From Bacteroidota bacterium (GTDB lineage Bacteria; Bacteroidota; Bacteroidia; UKL13-3): DNA of 38,694 nucleotides. The first letter of the stretch is position 1, and each line of letters opens with the position of its first letter. Under the pieces are notes generated by a model. The model did no database searches. It saw only the letters and a list, made by a program, of their open reading frames with translations, and was not told where the DNA came from. The stretch covers positions 1-38,694 of the forward strand of contig CANGGG010000027.1 in assembly GCA_947453415.1 (NCBI GenBank), written 5' to 3'. The position numbers and the translations under genes are program-made. Below are positions 26,770-33,920 of this stretch, in pieces.

Positions 26770-27030
26770 ATGGAAACAATTATTCTTCAAACTGAAAACA
26801 ACCAAACAACTAAAGAATTATTAGACTTAATTAAAAATATGAAGTCGGTAAAATTTATTGCTGTTGAAAACGATATTTATAAAATAATTGAATCTGATTT
26901 AGCAATGCCAGGCAGAGCAATGAATGAAGAAGAATTGGAAAATATTGCTATCGTTATGGAAAACGAAACTGACTTTAAAAAGTCAGATGCTGTATTTGAT
27001 GAAATCATAAATTCCATAAAGAAAAAATGA
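26770..27030 (+). CDS. Probable antitoxin of a type II toxin-antitoxin pair
   Basis: 86 residues, acidic. It overlaps the following RelE/ParE-like gene by four bases (ATGA), as antitoxin-toxin pairs often do. The N-terminal half (METIILQTENNQTTKELLD and MKSVKFIAVEN) could be a small beta-alpha dimerisation fold; the C-terminal half is helical and highly charged (AMNEEELENIAIVMENETDF) and probably wraps the toxin. Known antitoxin families are too diverse to place it by eye; call rests mainly on context. Confidence 0.75.
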   Translation: METIILQTENNQTTKELLDLIKNMKSVKFIAVENDIYKIIESDLAMPGRAMNEEELENIAIVMENETDFKKSDAVFDEIINSIKKK

Positions 27031-27311
27031 TTTACCAATCAAAATTTGCGGAAAAAAGTATCAGAAAAATAGCCACTTACATAACAAATCAAGGTAATCC
27101 GAATAATGCAATAAATTATATTCTGAGATTACAAGAGTTTATAAACTCAATACCTATTTATCCTGAAAAAATTGGTTTATGTAATCAAAAATCATTTTCT
27201 AGTAGAAATTTTCATTGTGCCATTTTTGACAAAACATACATTGTAGTTTTTAAAATTAAATTGAATGATATTTATATTTATAATGTCATTCATGGTTCAA
27301 GAATGAAATAA
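27027..27311 (+). CDS. RelE/ParE-family toxin
   Basis: 94 residues, basic. Opens MIYQSKFAEKSIRKIATYIT, typical of the family's first strand and two helices, and closes with strands around YIVVFKIKLNDIYIYNVIHG and the terminal SRMK, resembling the ParE/RelE HGSR tail. Members either cleave mRNA on the ribosome (RelE) or poison gyrase (ParE); which applies cannot be decided. Translationally coupled to the upstream antitoxin. Confidence 0.85.
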   Translation: MIYQSKFAEKSIRKIATYITNQGNPNNAINYILRLQEFINSIPIYPEKIGLCNQKSFSSRNFHCAIFDKTYIVVFKIKLNDIYIYNVIHGSRMK

Positions 27312-27338
27312 ATAATAAGCATTTTCTTATCAATTTAA

Positions 27339-27367
27339 CGCTTGGTCAAAAGACACAACTTTAGGCA
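27339..27367 (+). repeat. Dispersed module CGCTTGGTCAAAAGACACA, copy 1
   Basis: ACGCTTGGTCAAAAGACACA followed by ACTTTAGGCA matches 31068-31096 with two mismatches. It lies directly before dispersed hairpin element copy 2. Confidence 0.7.
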
Positions 27368-27380
27368 ATTGCTAATTTCA

Positions 27381-27490
27381 TTTTCTCCATGTTATTTATA
27401 AGGAAGGAAGACTGTGTCAGTTTGCCAACTGATGCTTGTAGCATGACATTCTTGGAGAATTTTGACAATTGCCTCCGGATGCATCGGGAC
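27381..27490 (+). repeat. Dispersed hairpin element, copy 2
   Basis: Begins TTTTCTCCATGTTATTTATA, then GACTGTGTCAGTTTGCCAAC and TGATGCTTGTAGCATGACA. The stem TCAGTT/AACTGA is conserved while the loop differs (TGCC). Ends in a decayed CCGGATGCATCGGGA palindrome at 27474-27489. Located between the toxin gene and the fmt 3' end. Confidence 0.85.
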
Positions 27491-27501
27491 AACATTCAAC
27501 A

Positions 27502-28407
27502 TCAAATCTTGTGTCCTCTTAAAAACTCCTCCACTCCTATTCGTTTTTTTCCTTCTAGTTGAATTTGCAGTAAATGAACATAACCATTTTGGCAAGCTAC
27601 TTTTAAAAATGTTTTGTTATCGCTTATCATTTTACCAATTGGCTCATCATGGTTTAATAGCTCCACATTTGCCTCAAATACTTTTAATATTTTACCATCA
27701 AAATGAGTAAATGCAGCCGGATAAGGACTCAATCCTCTGATTAAATTATAAATATTTTTAGCGCTATTATCCCAATTAATCAAACAGGTTTCCTTAAATA
27801 TTTTAGGAGCCATTTTGTTGTTATCATTACCTTGTGGCTTGCCTTTGGTGTTTCCATTTTTTATTAATTCCAACGATTTCAAAACCGTTTCAGCACCAAT
27901 ATTCATGAGCAAATCGTGCAATTCACCAGCATTTATAGTTGGTGTAATTTCCATTTCTTGAGTGAGCAAAACATCGCCAGTATCTATTTCATGTTTCAGA
28001 AAAAAAGTACTCACCCCAGTTTTGGTTTCTCCATTGATGATTGCCCAATTAATTGGCGCAGCACCTCTATAATCTGGCAACAATGAAGCATGTAAATTCA
28101 ATGTTCCAAATTGGGGCATTTCCCAAACAATTTGTGGCAACATTCTAAAAGCTATGACCACTTGTAATTCGGCATTTAAAGCTTGTAATTCTGCTATAAA
28201 TTCAGGATCTTTTAACTTAATAGGTTGTAATACTTTGATGTTATTTTCAACAGCATATTTTTTTACTGCACTTTGTTGCAATTGCATTCCACGGCCAGCT
28301 TGTTTGTCGGGCATGGTAACCACTGCCACCACTTCATGTCCAGCTTTTACGATGGCATCCAACGATGGGACAGAAAAATCAGGTGTTCCTAAAAATATTA
28401 TTCTCAT
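27502..28407 (-). CDS. fmt: Methionyl-tRNA formyltransferase
   Basis: 301 residues. N-terminal formyltransferase domain opens MRIIFLGTPDFSVPSL and has the catalytic triad N104, H106 (NLHASLLPDYRGAAPINWAI) and D142 (IDTGDVL). The spacing equals E. coli N106/H108/D144. The C-terminal tRNA-binding domain is present (GLSPYPAAFTHFDGKILKV). It formylates initiator Met-tRNA. Its ATG overlaps the lpxB stop (TAATG), so the two are translationally coupled. Confidence 0.97.
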   Translation of the reverse strand: MRIIFLGTPDFSVPSLDAIVKAGHEVVAVVTMPDKQAGRGMQLQQSAVKKYAVENNIKVLQPIKLKDPEFIAELQALNAELQVVIAFRMLPQIVWEMPQFGTLNLHASLLPDYRGAAPINWAIINGETKTGVSTFFLKHEIDTGDVLLTQEMEITPTINAGELHDLLMNIGAETVLKSLELIKNGNTKGKPQGNDNNKMAPKIFKETCLINWDNSAKNIYNLIRGLSPYPAAFTHFDGKILKVFEANVELLNHDEPIGKMISDNKTFLKVACQNGYVHLLQIQLEGKKRIGVEEFLRGHKI

Positions 28408-29516
28408 TATTTTTTGACTAAATCAATAATTATTTGCGCAGCATTATTACTAGCTCCTTGCTTGTTTAAAATGGCTTGTAAGTTTTTATATTCTTCCATT
28501 AAATTGGCGTTTTTATTGCCGTTTGGCAATATGGCTTCAAACTCCTGTTTTAAGTTTGCTAAGGTGTAATCATGTTGAATTAATTCTTTCAATAACTCCT
28601 TATCCAAATTAATATTTACCAATGAAACATACTTTATTTTTACAAATTGCTTGGCTAAAAAATATGAAATAGTACTGCCCACATAAGCACAAACTTGCGG
28701 TACATTGAATAAGGCGGTTTCTAAAGTTGCGGTTCCACTACAAACAATGGCAGCCTTTGCCAAATGCAATACTTCGTATGTTTTATTGTAAATAATTTTA
28801 GTATTAGTTCCAATAAATGTTTGGTAAAAATCAGGTTTGATACTTGGTGCGGCACAAATTACAAACTCGTATTGAGGATATGCTTGCGCTAGCTTCATCA
28901 TATTAGGAAGCATGGTTTTTATTTCTTGTTTCCTGCTTCCTGGCAATAAAGCAATGATGTCTTTTTTTGAATCAATGTGGTTTGCTTCGCAAAATGTAGC
29001 ATCGGGTTTAAATGCATTTACCTCGTCTAATAAAGGATTGCCAACATAAGAAGCTTTTACTTTCCACTTTTTAAAATATTCTACTTCAAACGGAAAAATA
29101 AGCAATAACTCATCTACATATTTTTCTAGTTTCTTAGCTCTTTTTTCATTCCAAGCCCAAACCTTTGGAGCAATATAATACACTACTTTATAACCTTTTT
29201 GCTTAGCAAACTGAGCTATTCTCAAATTAAATCCAGCATAATCAATGAGTATGACTACATCGGGTTGGTAGGCATCAATTTGTTTTTTGCAAACAGCAAT
29301 AAAACCTAAAATTGTTCTTATTTTAAGTAGCACTTCCACAAAACCCATGATAGCAGTTTGCCTAAAATGCATCAATAAACCTTTGGCTTGCGCATGCATT
29401 AAATCGCCACCCCAAAACTGAAATTCAGCTTGCTCATCCTTTTGTTGAATGGCTTTCATTAAATTGGCACCGTGCAAATCGCCACTTGCTTCTCCGGCAA
29501 TAATAAAATATTTCAT
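28407..29516 (-). CDS. lpxB: Lipid-A-disaccharide synthase
   Basis: 369 residues. Opens MKYFIIAGEASGDLHGANLM, the LpxB signature, with FWGGDLMHAQ, MGFVEVL, IDYAGFNLRIA, YYIAPKVWAWNEKR and ALLPGSRKQEI in the expected order. It joins UDP-diacylglucosamine and lipid X during lipid A synthesis on the inner face of the inner membrane. Its stop overlaps the fmt ATG. The 535 bases upstream are repeats. Confidence 0.97.
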   Translation of the reverse strand: MKYFIIAGEASGDLHGANLMKAIQQKDEQAEFQFWGGDLMHAQAKGLLMHFRQTAIMGFVEVLLKIRTILGFIAVCKKQIDAYQPDVVILIDYAGFNLRIAQFAKQKGYKVVYYIAPKVWAWNEKRAKKLEKYVDELLLIFPFEVEYFKKWKVKASYVGNPLLDEVNAFKPDATFCEANHIDSKKDIIALLPGSRKQEIKTMLPNMMKLAQAYPQYEFVICAAPSIKPDFYQTFIGTNTKIIYNKTYEVLHLAKAAIVCSGTATLETALFNVPQVCAYVGSTISYFLAKQFVKIKYVSLVNINLDKELLKELIQHDYTLANLKQEFEAILPNGNKNANLMEEYKNLQAILNKQGASNNAAQIIIDLVKK

Positions 29517-29604
29517 TGGTGCGAAAGTAATGTAGAATTGTTAAATTGTTATATTGTTGATTGGTTAATAAGTTGATTTGGATTTGTGTTTTGGGAAAAT
29601 TCGT

Positions 29605-29643
29605 TTTGCCCACTGCCTCCCTCGGCAAGCTCAGGATGACAAC
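29605..29643 (+). repeat. TCATCCTGAG-family intergenic module
   Basis: Read on the minus strand, GTCATCCTGAGCTTGCCGAG followed by GGAGGCAGTGGG. It is a variant of the copy at 9869-9890. In both places the heptamer array begins within a few bases on the TCATCC side. Confidence 0.7.
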
Positions 29644-29646
29644 ATT

Positions 29647-29877
29647 TCCCAACTCTCATCTCTCATCTCTCATCTCTCATCTCTCATCTCTCATCTCCCA
29701 TCTCTCATCTCCCATCTCTCAACTCTCATCTCCCATCTCTCAACTCTCATCTCCCATCTCTCAACTCTCATCTCTCATCTCTCAACTCTCATCTCTCATC
29801 TCTCATCTCCCATCTCTCATTTCTCAACCCTCATCTCCCATTTATCATCTCCCAGTGCTAATTTCTCACTTCATAAT
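29647..29877 (+). repeat. Heptamer minisatellite, locus B (33 units)
   Basis: Units of seven bases, consensus TCTCATC with TCCCATC and TCTCAAC variants, keep perfect phase for 25 units (29647-29821) and then decay over about 8 more. Because 7 is not a multiple of 3, every 21 bases the reading phase repeats, so two long frames stay open; these are not genes. The same units occur at 9759-9856 and 9973-10000 on the other strand. Confidence 0.92.
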
Positions 29878-29887
29878 TAAAACTTAT

Positions 29888-29995
29888 ATCCATGTTGTTT
29901 ATAAGGAAAGAAGACTGTGTCAGTTTACCAACTGATGCTTGCAGCATGACGATTGATGGAGGTTTTGCTCATTGCCTCTCGATATATCGGGAGAT
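29888..29995 (+). repeat. Dispersed hairpin element, copy 3
   Basis: Contains TCCATGTTGTTTATAAGGAA, then GACTGTGTCAGTTTACCAAC and TGATGCTTGCAGCATGACGA, then TTTTGCTCATTGCC and a TCTCGATATATCGGGA palindrome (29977-29992). It directly follows the heptamer array. Confidence 0.88.
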
Positions 29996-30051
29996 TTAAG
30001 GAATTGAACTACCAATATAAAGTATATAGTATATGTATAATAAGAAGTGAG

Positions 30052-30867
30052 TTACTTTAATTTTTGTATTTGTTTGTTATTTATTAATGATTTCATTTGG
30101 GTAATAGCTATAATATTTAGTTGTTGTAAGCGTTGTGATTGCATAATTCCTTGGTGAATAAGTACCGCATTTATGCTTTCCATATTTGATAACACAACTA
30201 ATTGTTCAATACTTGCAGTATCTCTAATGTTGCCTTCTGCTTTCGGATTTGCTTCTCTCCATTCTTTAGCTGTAATTCCAAACAATGCCATATTAAGCAT
30301 ATCCGCCTCATTGGCATACAGAAAGTTTATTTTTTCTTTTGAAAGTGATGCTGGAATTAAATTTTCTTTGATCGCATCAGTGTGAATTTGGTAATTTACT
30401 TTGGTTAAAGTACGTTGTAAATTCCATTCTAATTTAAATCGGTTGCTTTCATCAGCCTTAAGGCGTTGAAATTCCCTTACCAATAAAAGTTGAAATTTGG
30501 GGCTTATCCACATGCCAAAATGAAAGGCAATATCTTTGTTAGCATACGTTCCGCCATATCTTCCTGCCGTTGCTATCAATCCTATAGCACCTGTTTGTTC
30601 AATCCATTGCTTTACGGAAAGCACAAAATTATTACTTCCTGCCTTATTTTTAATTGTACCGAATTCGGTATAATTAAAAGCTGGATTATATAAGTTTTCC
30701 CATTCGCCTAAATATTCAATGGTGCTTTTTAAACTTAACCATTTAATAATAATTGCTTCTTGCATTTGGCTTTTTGCCATATCAGTAAGTGAAATAAAAT
30801 CATCAATTTTATTTGAAATGATACTTATTTCTTTCCCATCAATATTTATTATTTTACTTTTTTTCAT
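30052..30867 (-). CDS. KilA-N domain protein
   Basis: 271 residues. The N-terminal region fits a KilA-N DNA-binding fold: FISLTDMAKSQMQEAIIIKW, LYNPAFNYTEFGTIKNKAG, VLSVKQWIEQTGAIGLIATA and YANKDIAFHFGMWISPKFQL. The C-terminal region is helical (ANEADMLNMALFGITAKEW). KilA-N proteins are found in phages and mobile islands; role here unknown. No other phage genes are nearby. It is an isolated gene flanked by repeat-rich spacers. Confidence 0.88.
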   Translation of the reverse strand: MKKSKIINIDGKEISIISNKIDDFISLTDMAKSQMQEAIIIKWLSLKSTIEYLGEWENLYNPAFNYTEFGTIKNKAGSNNFVLSVKQWIEQTGAIGLIATAGRYGGTYANKDIAFHFGMWISPKFQLLLVREFQRLKADESNRFKLEWNLQRTLTKVNYQIHTDAIKENLIPASLSKEKINFLYANEADMLNMALFGITAKEWREANPKAEGNIRDTASIEQLVVLSNMESINAVLIHQGIMQSQRLQQLNIIAITQMKSLINNKQIQKLK

Positions 30868-31005
30868 CTATTTAAACTCCAAATTCTACTGCTCCAAACT
30901 AAAATTTTGGAATCTTATTCACTCTATTCAAATTTAGGGTTTATATTTATAACTAAAAATTATTTTTATTTTAGATTAGCTTTAATTGTTAGATGTTGGA
31001 TGTTA

Positions 31006-31021
31006 TCCCGATAAATCGGGA
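31006..31021. repeat. Dispersed palindrome TCCCGATAAATCGGGA, copy 2
   Basis: Identical 16-mer to 6823-6838. It lies in the 401-base gap upstream of the KilA-N gene (30868-31268), which otherwise holds a repeat module, a terminator and a gene remnant. Confidence 0.75.
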
Positions 31022-31024
31022 GCA

Positions 31025-31096
31025 TATTTGCCTATGGTTGGTGTTTTCACCGACCAATAAAGTAACAACGCTTGGTCAAAAGACACAGCCTTAGGC
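31025..31096 (+). repeat. Dispersed module with GGTTGGTG/CACCGACC hairpin and CGCTTGGTCAAAAGACACA, copy 2
   Basis: TTTGCCTATGGTTGGTGTTT is shared in part with 26661-26680. GGTTGGTG and CACCGACC form an 8-bp stem with one wobble. CGCTTGGTCAAAAGACACAG at 31069 onward matches 27340-27367. Confidence 0.65.
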
Positions 31097-31160
31097 AAGC
31101 TGACGTTTGATGAAGGTTTTTATTAATTGTTATAGGCAATAGAACGGGGGTAAAAACAAT

Positions 31161-31185
31161 AAAAGCTGCCCAATGAGCAGCTTTT
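31161..31185 (-). terminator. Terminator AAAGCTGC/GCAGCTTT after the T9SS tail remnant
   Basis: AAAGCTGC-CCAATGA-GCAGCTTTT hairpin. It is part of a 48-base stretch (31161-31208) identical to 36641-36688, which follows the intact T9SS gene. Confidence 0.85.
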
Positions 31186-31209
31186 ATTTGTTAACTTAGT
31201 TAGGTGTTA

Positions 31210-31275
31210 TTATTTTACAATAGCTACCTTTTTGGTTAAAATTAATTGGTTAAAGTAAGTGTATAAACTTAGAAG
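31210..31275 (-). pseudogene. Remnant of a T9SS sorting-domain gene (last about 21 codons)
   Basis: In the minus frame before the shared terminator, a short frame ends FNQLILTKKVAIVK-stop (stop at 31212-31210), resembling the end of a T9SS type A sorting domain. Upstream the frame is closed at 31278-31276. The 48 bases following the stop region are identical to those following the intact T9SS gene at 36691, so this is likely the leftover 3' end of a deleted paralogue. Confidence 0.5.
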
Positions 31276-32270
31276 TTAAAACGCATGCCTAAGCTTATGT
31301 TAAGCAAACGATCATCAGTGAATGCAATATTAGTTACTTCACTTATATATTCTCCATCTTGAGTAATTGAATTTGATAAATTAAGATTAGCATACACCCT
31401 ACCAACGAGTGATATTCCACCAAAAAGTTGGTAATCTGCAGCTGCTCCAACACGCAAACCAAAAGAACTACCTCCGGTAAATGACGTTTTGTTCGTAGCG
31501 TTTTTCTCACTGCTTAAAAATATCATTGATGAATAGTTAAGACCACCAGAGCCTCTAATTTTAAATCGTGGGCTAAATTTCTTTTCTTTAAAAACACCTA
31601 TTGAAAACGTAGATTGGTTAAACTCCTTATCATTTAATTTATTTGGTTTACTACTAATAGCATAATCAAATGATAGCTTTTCTGGATCTGCATAAGTTTC
31701 AAAAGATGCATAATAATGTATTCCATCAATATTTTTTGCATAATCAACTTGAGCCCCAAAAAATGTAGCTGGTAAACCCCCAAAAAATTCCATTCCAAAT
31801 GATGTTCCTTTGATTTCAGATACAATAGAATTTGTGTATTCTACCCTTTTTACCGGCAAAGCAGTATATTGAAGTACAGATTTTGGTAAAGAATCTATTT
31901 GGTAAAATTTAGTATATGTGGCTGGGAAACCTGAAATGGTAATTTTAATTTCAGTTAATTGAGAGTTTTCAATGGTTGAAACCCTTGAAAATATTGGATC
32001 TACAACGTAGTCACATTTATAGGTAGTTAAAAATAACTCCATTGCATTGTTTTTAAGTTCGCTAAGTGGTAATTTTAAATCAGCGGTATAGGTTACAGAT
32101 TGCTTTACAGATTCCACTTTTAAGTCGGCAATAATTGGCTTAATCACCATGCCAAAAGTTGGCGCGCTAATTTCAGGATCATGTGCTTTGGTGTCTTTTT
32201 TAATTTCTCTTTGAATAGAACAAGAAGCAAGTGACATTACTCCTGCTAAAATGATAATGATTTTTTTCAT
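31269..32270 (-). CDS. Outer-membrane beta-barrel-like lipoprotein
   Basis: 333 residues. Lipoprotein signal with lipobox Cys17 (GVMSLASC). The N-terminal third is a soluble-looking domain (PTFGMVIKPIIADLKVESVK). The rest shows alternating strands and Gly-rich turns (GSSFGLRVGAAADYQLFGGISLVGRVY) and ends in LLNISLGMRFNF, an aromatic C-terminus typical of outer-membrane barrels. Function unknown. Its upstream spacer is nearly the same as the one before the next gene. Confidence 0.8.
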   Translation of the reverse strand: MKKIIIILAGVMSLASCSIQREIKKDTKAHDPEISAPTFGMVIKPIIADLKVESVKQSVTYTADLKLPLSELKNNAMELFLTTYKCDYVVDPIFSRVSTIENSQLTEIKITISGFPATYTKFYQIDSLPKSVLQYTALPVKRVEYTNSIVSEIKGTSFGMEFFGGLPATFFGAQVDYAKNIDGIHYYASFETYADPEKLSFDYAISSKPNKLNDKEFNQSTFSIGVFKEKKFSPRFKIRGSGGLNYSSMIFLSSEKNATNKTSFTGGSSFGLRVGAAADYQLFGGISLVGRVYANLNLSNSITQDGEYISEVTNIAFTDDRLLNISLGMRFNF

Positions 32271-32339
32271 AATTTGTTTTTTGGGTTAATTGTTTGTTTT
32301 GATTTTTACTTGTTTAGTTTATAAATAAAATAAGATAGT
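32268..32339 (-). repeat. Duplicated intergenic spacer, copy 1
   Basis: On the plus strand, CATAATTTGTTTTTTGGGTT followed by AATTGTTTGTTTTGATTTTT, and the next 30 bases, match 33849-33920 with few differences. Each copy joins the start of one lipoprotein gene to the end of a DUF1566-type gene. Confidence 0.85.
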
Positions 32340-33851
32340 TTAGAATTTTCTGATGGCACGAACCCTGTATTCTGCAATTTTAGAAGAAAAATATGCTAAT
32401 CCATCAATAAAATCTATTTCGTATGCTTGTGTATTTGAATACTCTGAGGAATTCCAATAATCTGCGGCTGCAAATGTAGTTCCAGTTGCAACTCTATTAT
32501 TGTATAATTGTCGTAACTCAGAAGCAGATGGTAAAAACCAATCTGAATAGCCACCTCCATTATAACTTTTTGCCAATCCTGCTGCATGAGTATTTGATGA
32601 GCCTTGAACACTTATGATTAATGCCGTATTTGCACTTCCAGTACCAATTGCAGTAGCTATTGCATTAGTAGTTACATCTGTTCCATTATTCCAACTAATT
32701 CCAGTAGTTGTAGATTGGTCAGCTAGCGCACAAATTAAACCATGTTGCACATTTGGATCATAGCCCACATCAGTACTTTGCAAAATATAAAATACCTTCC
32801 CACCTTGAAAAGCATCACCAATTTGTACATTAGTTTGGGCATTATTAGTTGTAAAATTAACTTCATTGCCATAGGCTGTTCCTGCACTGTTAGTGGCGAA
32901 TGCACGAACGTAATATTTAGTCGCGCTTGTTAGGCCAGTTAATGAACTTGTAAAACTCCCCGTTCCATTTCCATCTGTTGTTTTATTATTTGAAATGGTT
33001 GGATTTGAGCTGGTACTCCAGCAAACACCTCTTGCAGTTATTGCTGCACCACCATCACTGGTAATATTACCTCCGCTAGCGCTCGAAGTAGCGCTTACAG
33101 ACGAAATAGCAGATGTAGTTAATATCGGAAAACCTGCTGCGAGTGTGTTAAAATAAAAGGATAAACCATAAGCTGTCCCAGAAGCATTAGTGGCATAAGC
33201 ACGCACGTAATACTTAAGCCCAGAAGTAAGACCTGTTAAATTACTTGTAAAACTCCCTGTACCACTTCCATCTGTTGTTTTATTACTTGAAATAGTAGGA
33301 TTTGGTTCAGTACTCCAACAAACACCGCGCGCAGTTATTGGAGAACCGCCATCATTTGTTATGTTTCCTCCACTTACAGCACTAGTTGCAGTTATTTCGG
33401 ATACATCTGCAGTTGTTAGTTTTAAAATATCTTTTGTTGTGAATGCTACTGTTTTTCCGTAACCGGTGCCTTCATCATTAGTAGCATAAGCACGTACATA
33501 ATATTTGGTATTGCTTGTTAATCCCTCAATTTTACTGCTAAATTGACCAATATCAATAATACCATCAGTTGTTTTATTATCATCTATTGTAGGGTTATCA
33601 TTGATACCCCAGCAAACTCCACTTTTGGTTATAGTAGTTCCACCATTGCTCGTAATATCGCCTGCAACAGTTGCTGTCGTTTCTGTAAAATCTAACAATT
33701 CAGTTGTTATTGATGGAATACTGAAAGGAGAAGAAGATGTATTTTTCTTACAACTTTGAATAAACAGCAAGGATACGATTGCTATTATAATAGTTGACCC
33801 AATCCATATTTTGTTTATTAATCCTACTAAAATCGTGTTAATTTTTTTCAT
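32340..33851 (-). CDS. Surface lipoprotein with three GVCW repeats and DUF1566-like domain
   Basis: 503 residues. Signal anchor with lipobox Cys34 (SLLFIQSCKK). Three repeats of about 95 residues, FN3-like, each with GGxITxxGVCW, PTI and YYVRAYATN. The C-terminal DUF1566/Lcl-like domain has GGKVFYILQ, HGLICALADQ, NGGGYSDWFLPSASEL and ends YRVRAIRKF. Probably displayed on the outer membrane. Paralogue of the next gene, which has six repeats. Confidence 0.9.
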   Translation of the reverse strand: MKKINTILVGLINKIWIGSTIIIAIVSLLFIQSCKKNTSSSPFSIPSITTELLDFTETTATVAGDITSNGGTTITKSGVCWGINDNPTIDDNKTTDGIIDIGQFSSKIEGLTSNTKYYVRAYATNDEGTGYGKTVAFTTKDILKLTTADVSEITATSAVSGGNITNDGGSPITARGVCWSTEPNPTISSNKTTDGSGTGSFTSNLTGLTSGLKYYVRAYATNASGTAYGLSFYFNTLAAGFPILTTSAISSVSATSSASGGNITSDGGAAITARGVCWSTSSNPTISNNKTTDGNGTGSFTSSLTGLTSATKYYVRAFATNSAGTAYGNEVNFTTNNAQTNVQIGDAFQGGKVFYILQSTDVGYDPNVQHGLICALADQSTTTGISWNNGTDVTTNAIATAIGTGSANTALIISVQGSSNTHAAGLAKSYNGGGYSDWFLPSASELRQLYNNRVATGTTFAAADYWNSSEYSNTQAYEIDFIDGLAYFSSKIAEYRVRAIRKF

Positions 33852-33920
33852 AATTTGTTTTTTGGGTTAATTGTTTGTTTTGATTTTTACTTGTTTAATT
33901 TATAAATAAAATAGGAAAAT
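33849..33920 (-). repeat. Duplicated intergenic spacer, copy 2
   Basis: Matches 32268-32339 (see that entry). The match continues into the 3' ends of both DUF1566-type genes (ATGGCACGAACCCTGTA on the plus strand). Confidence 0.85.

Noticed and set aside
29647-29877. Heptamer array as a CRISPR array
   Set aside because: The units are 7 bp, contiguous and without unique spacers, so it is a minisatellite. No CRISPR array is present in the window.
29561-29935. Two long overlapping plus-strand open frames coding for SLISHLSS-like repeats
   Set aside because: They are produced by the 7-bp minisatellite, which is open in more than one frame and lacks stops. No signal, start context or family match supports a protein.
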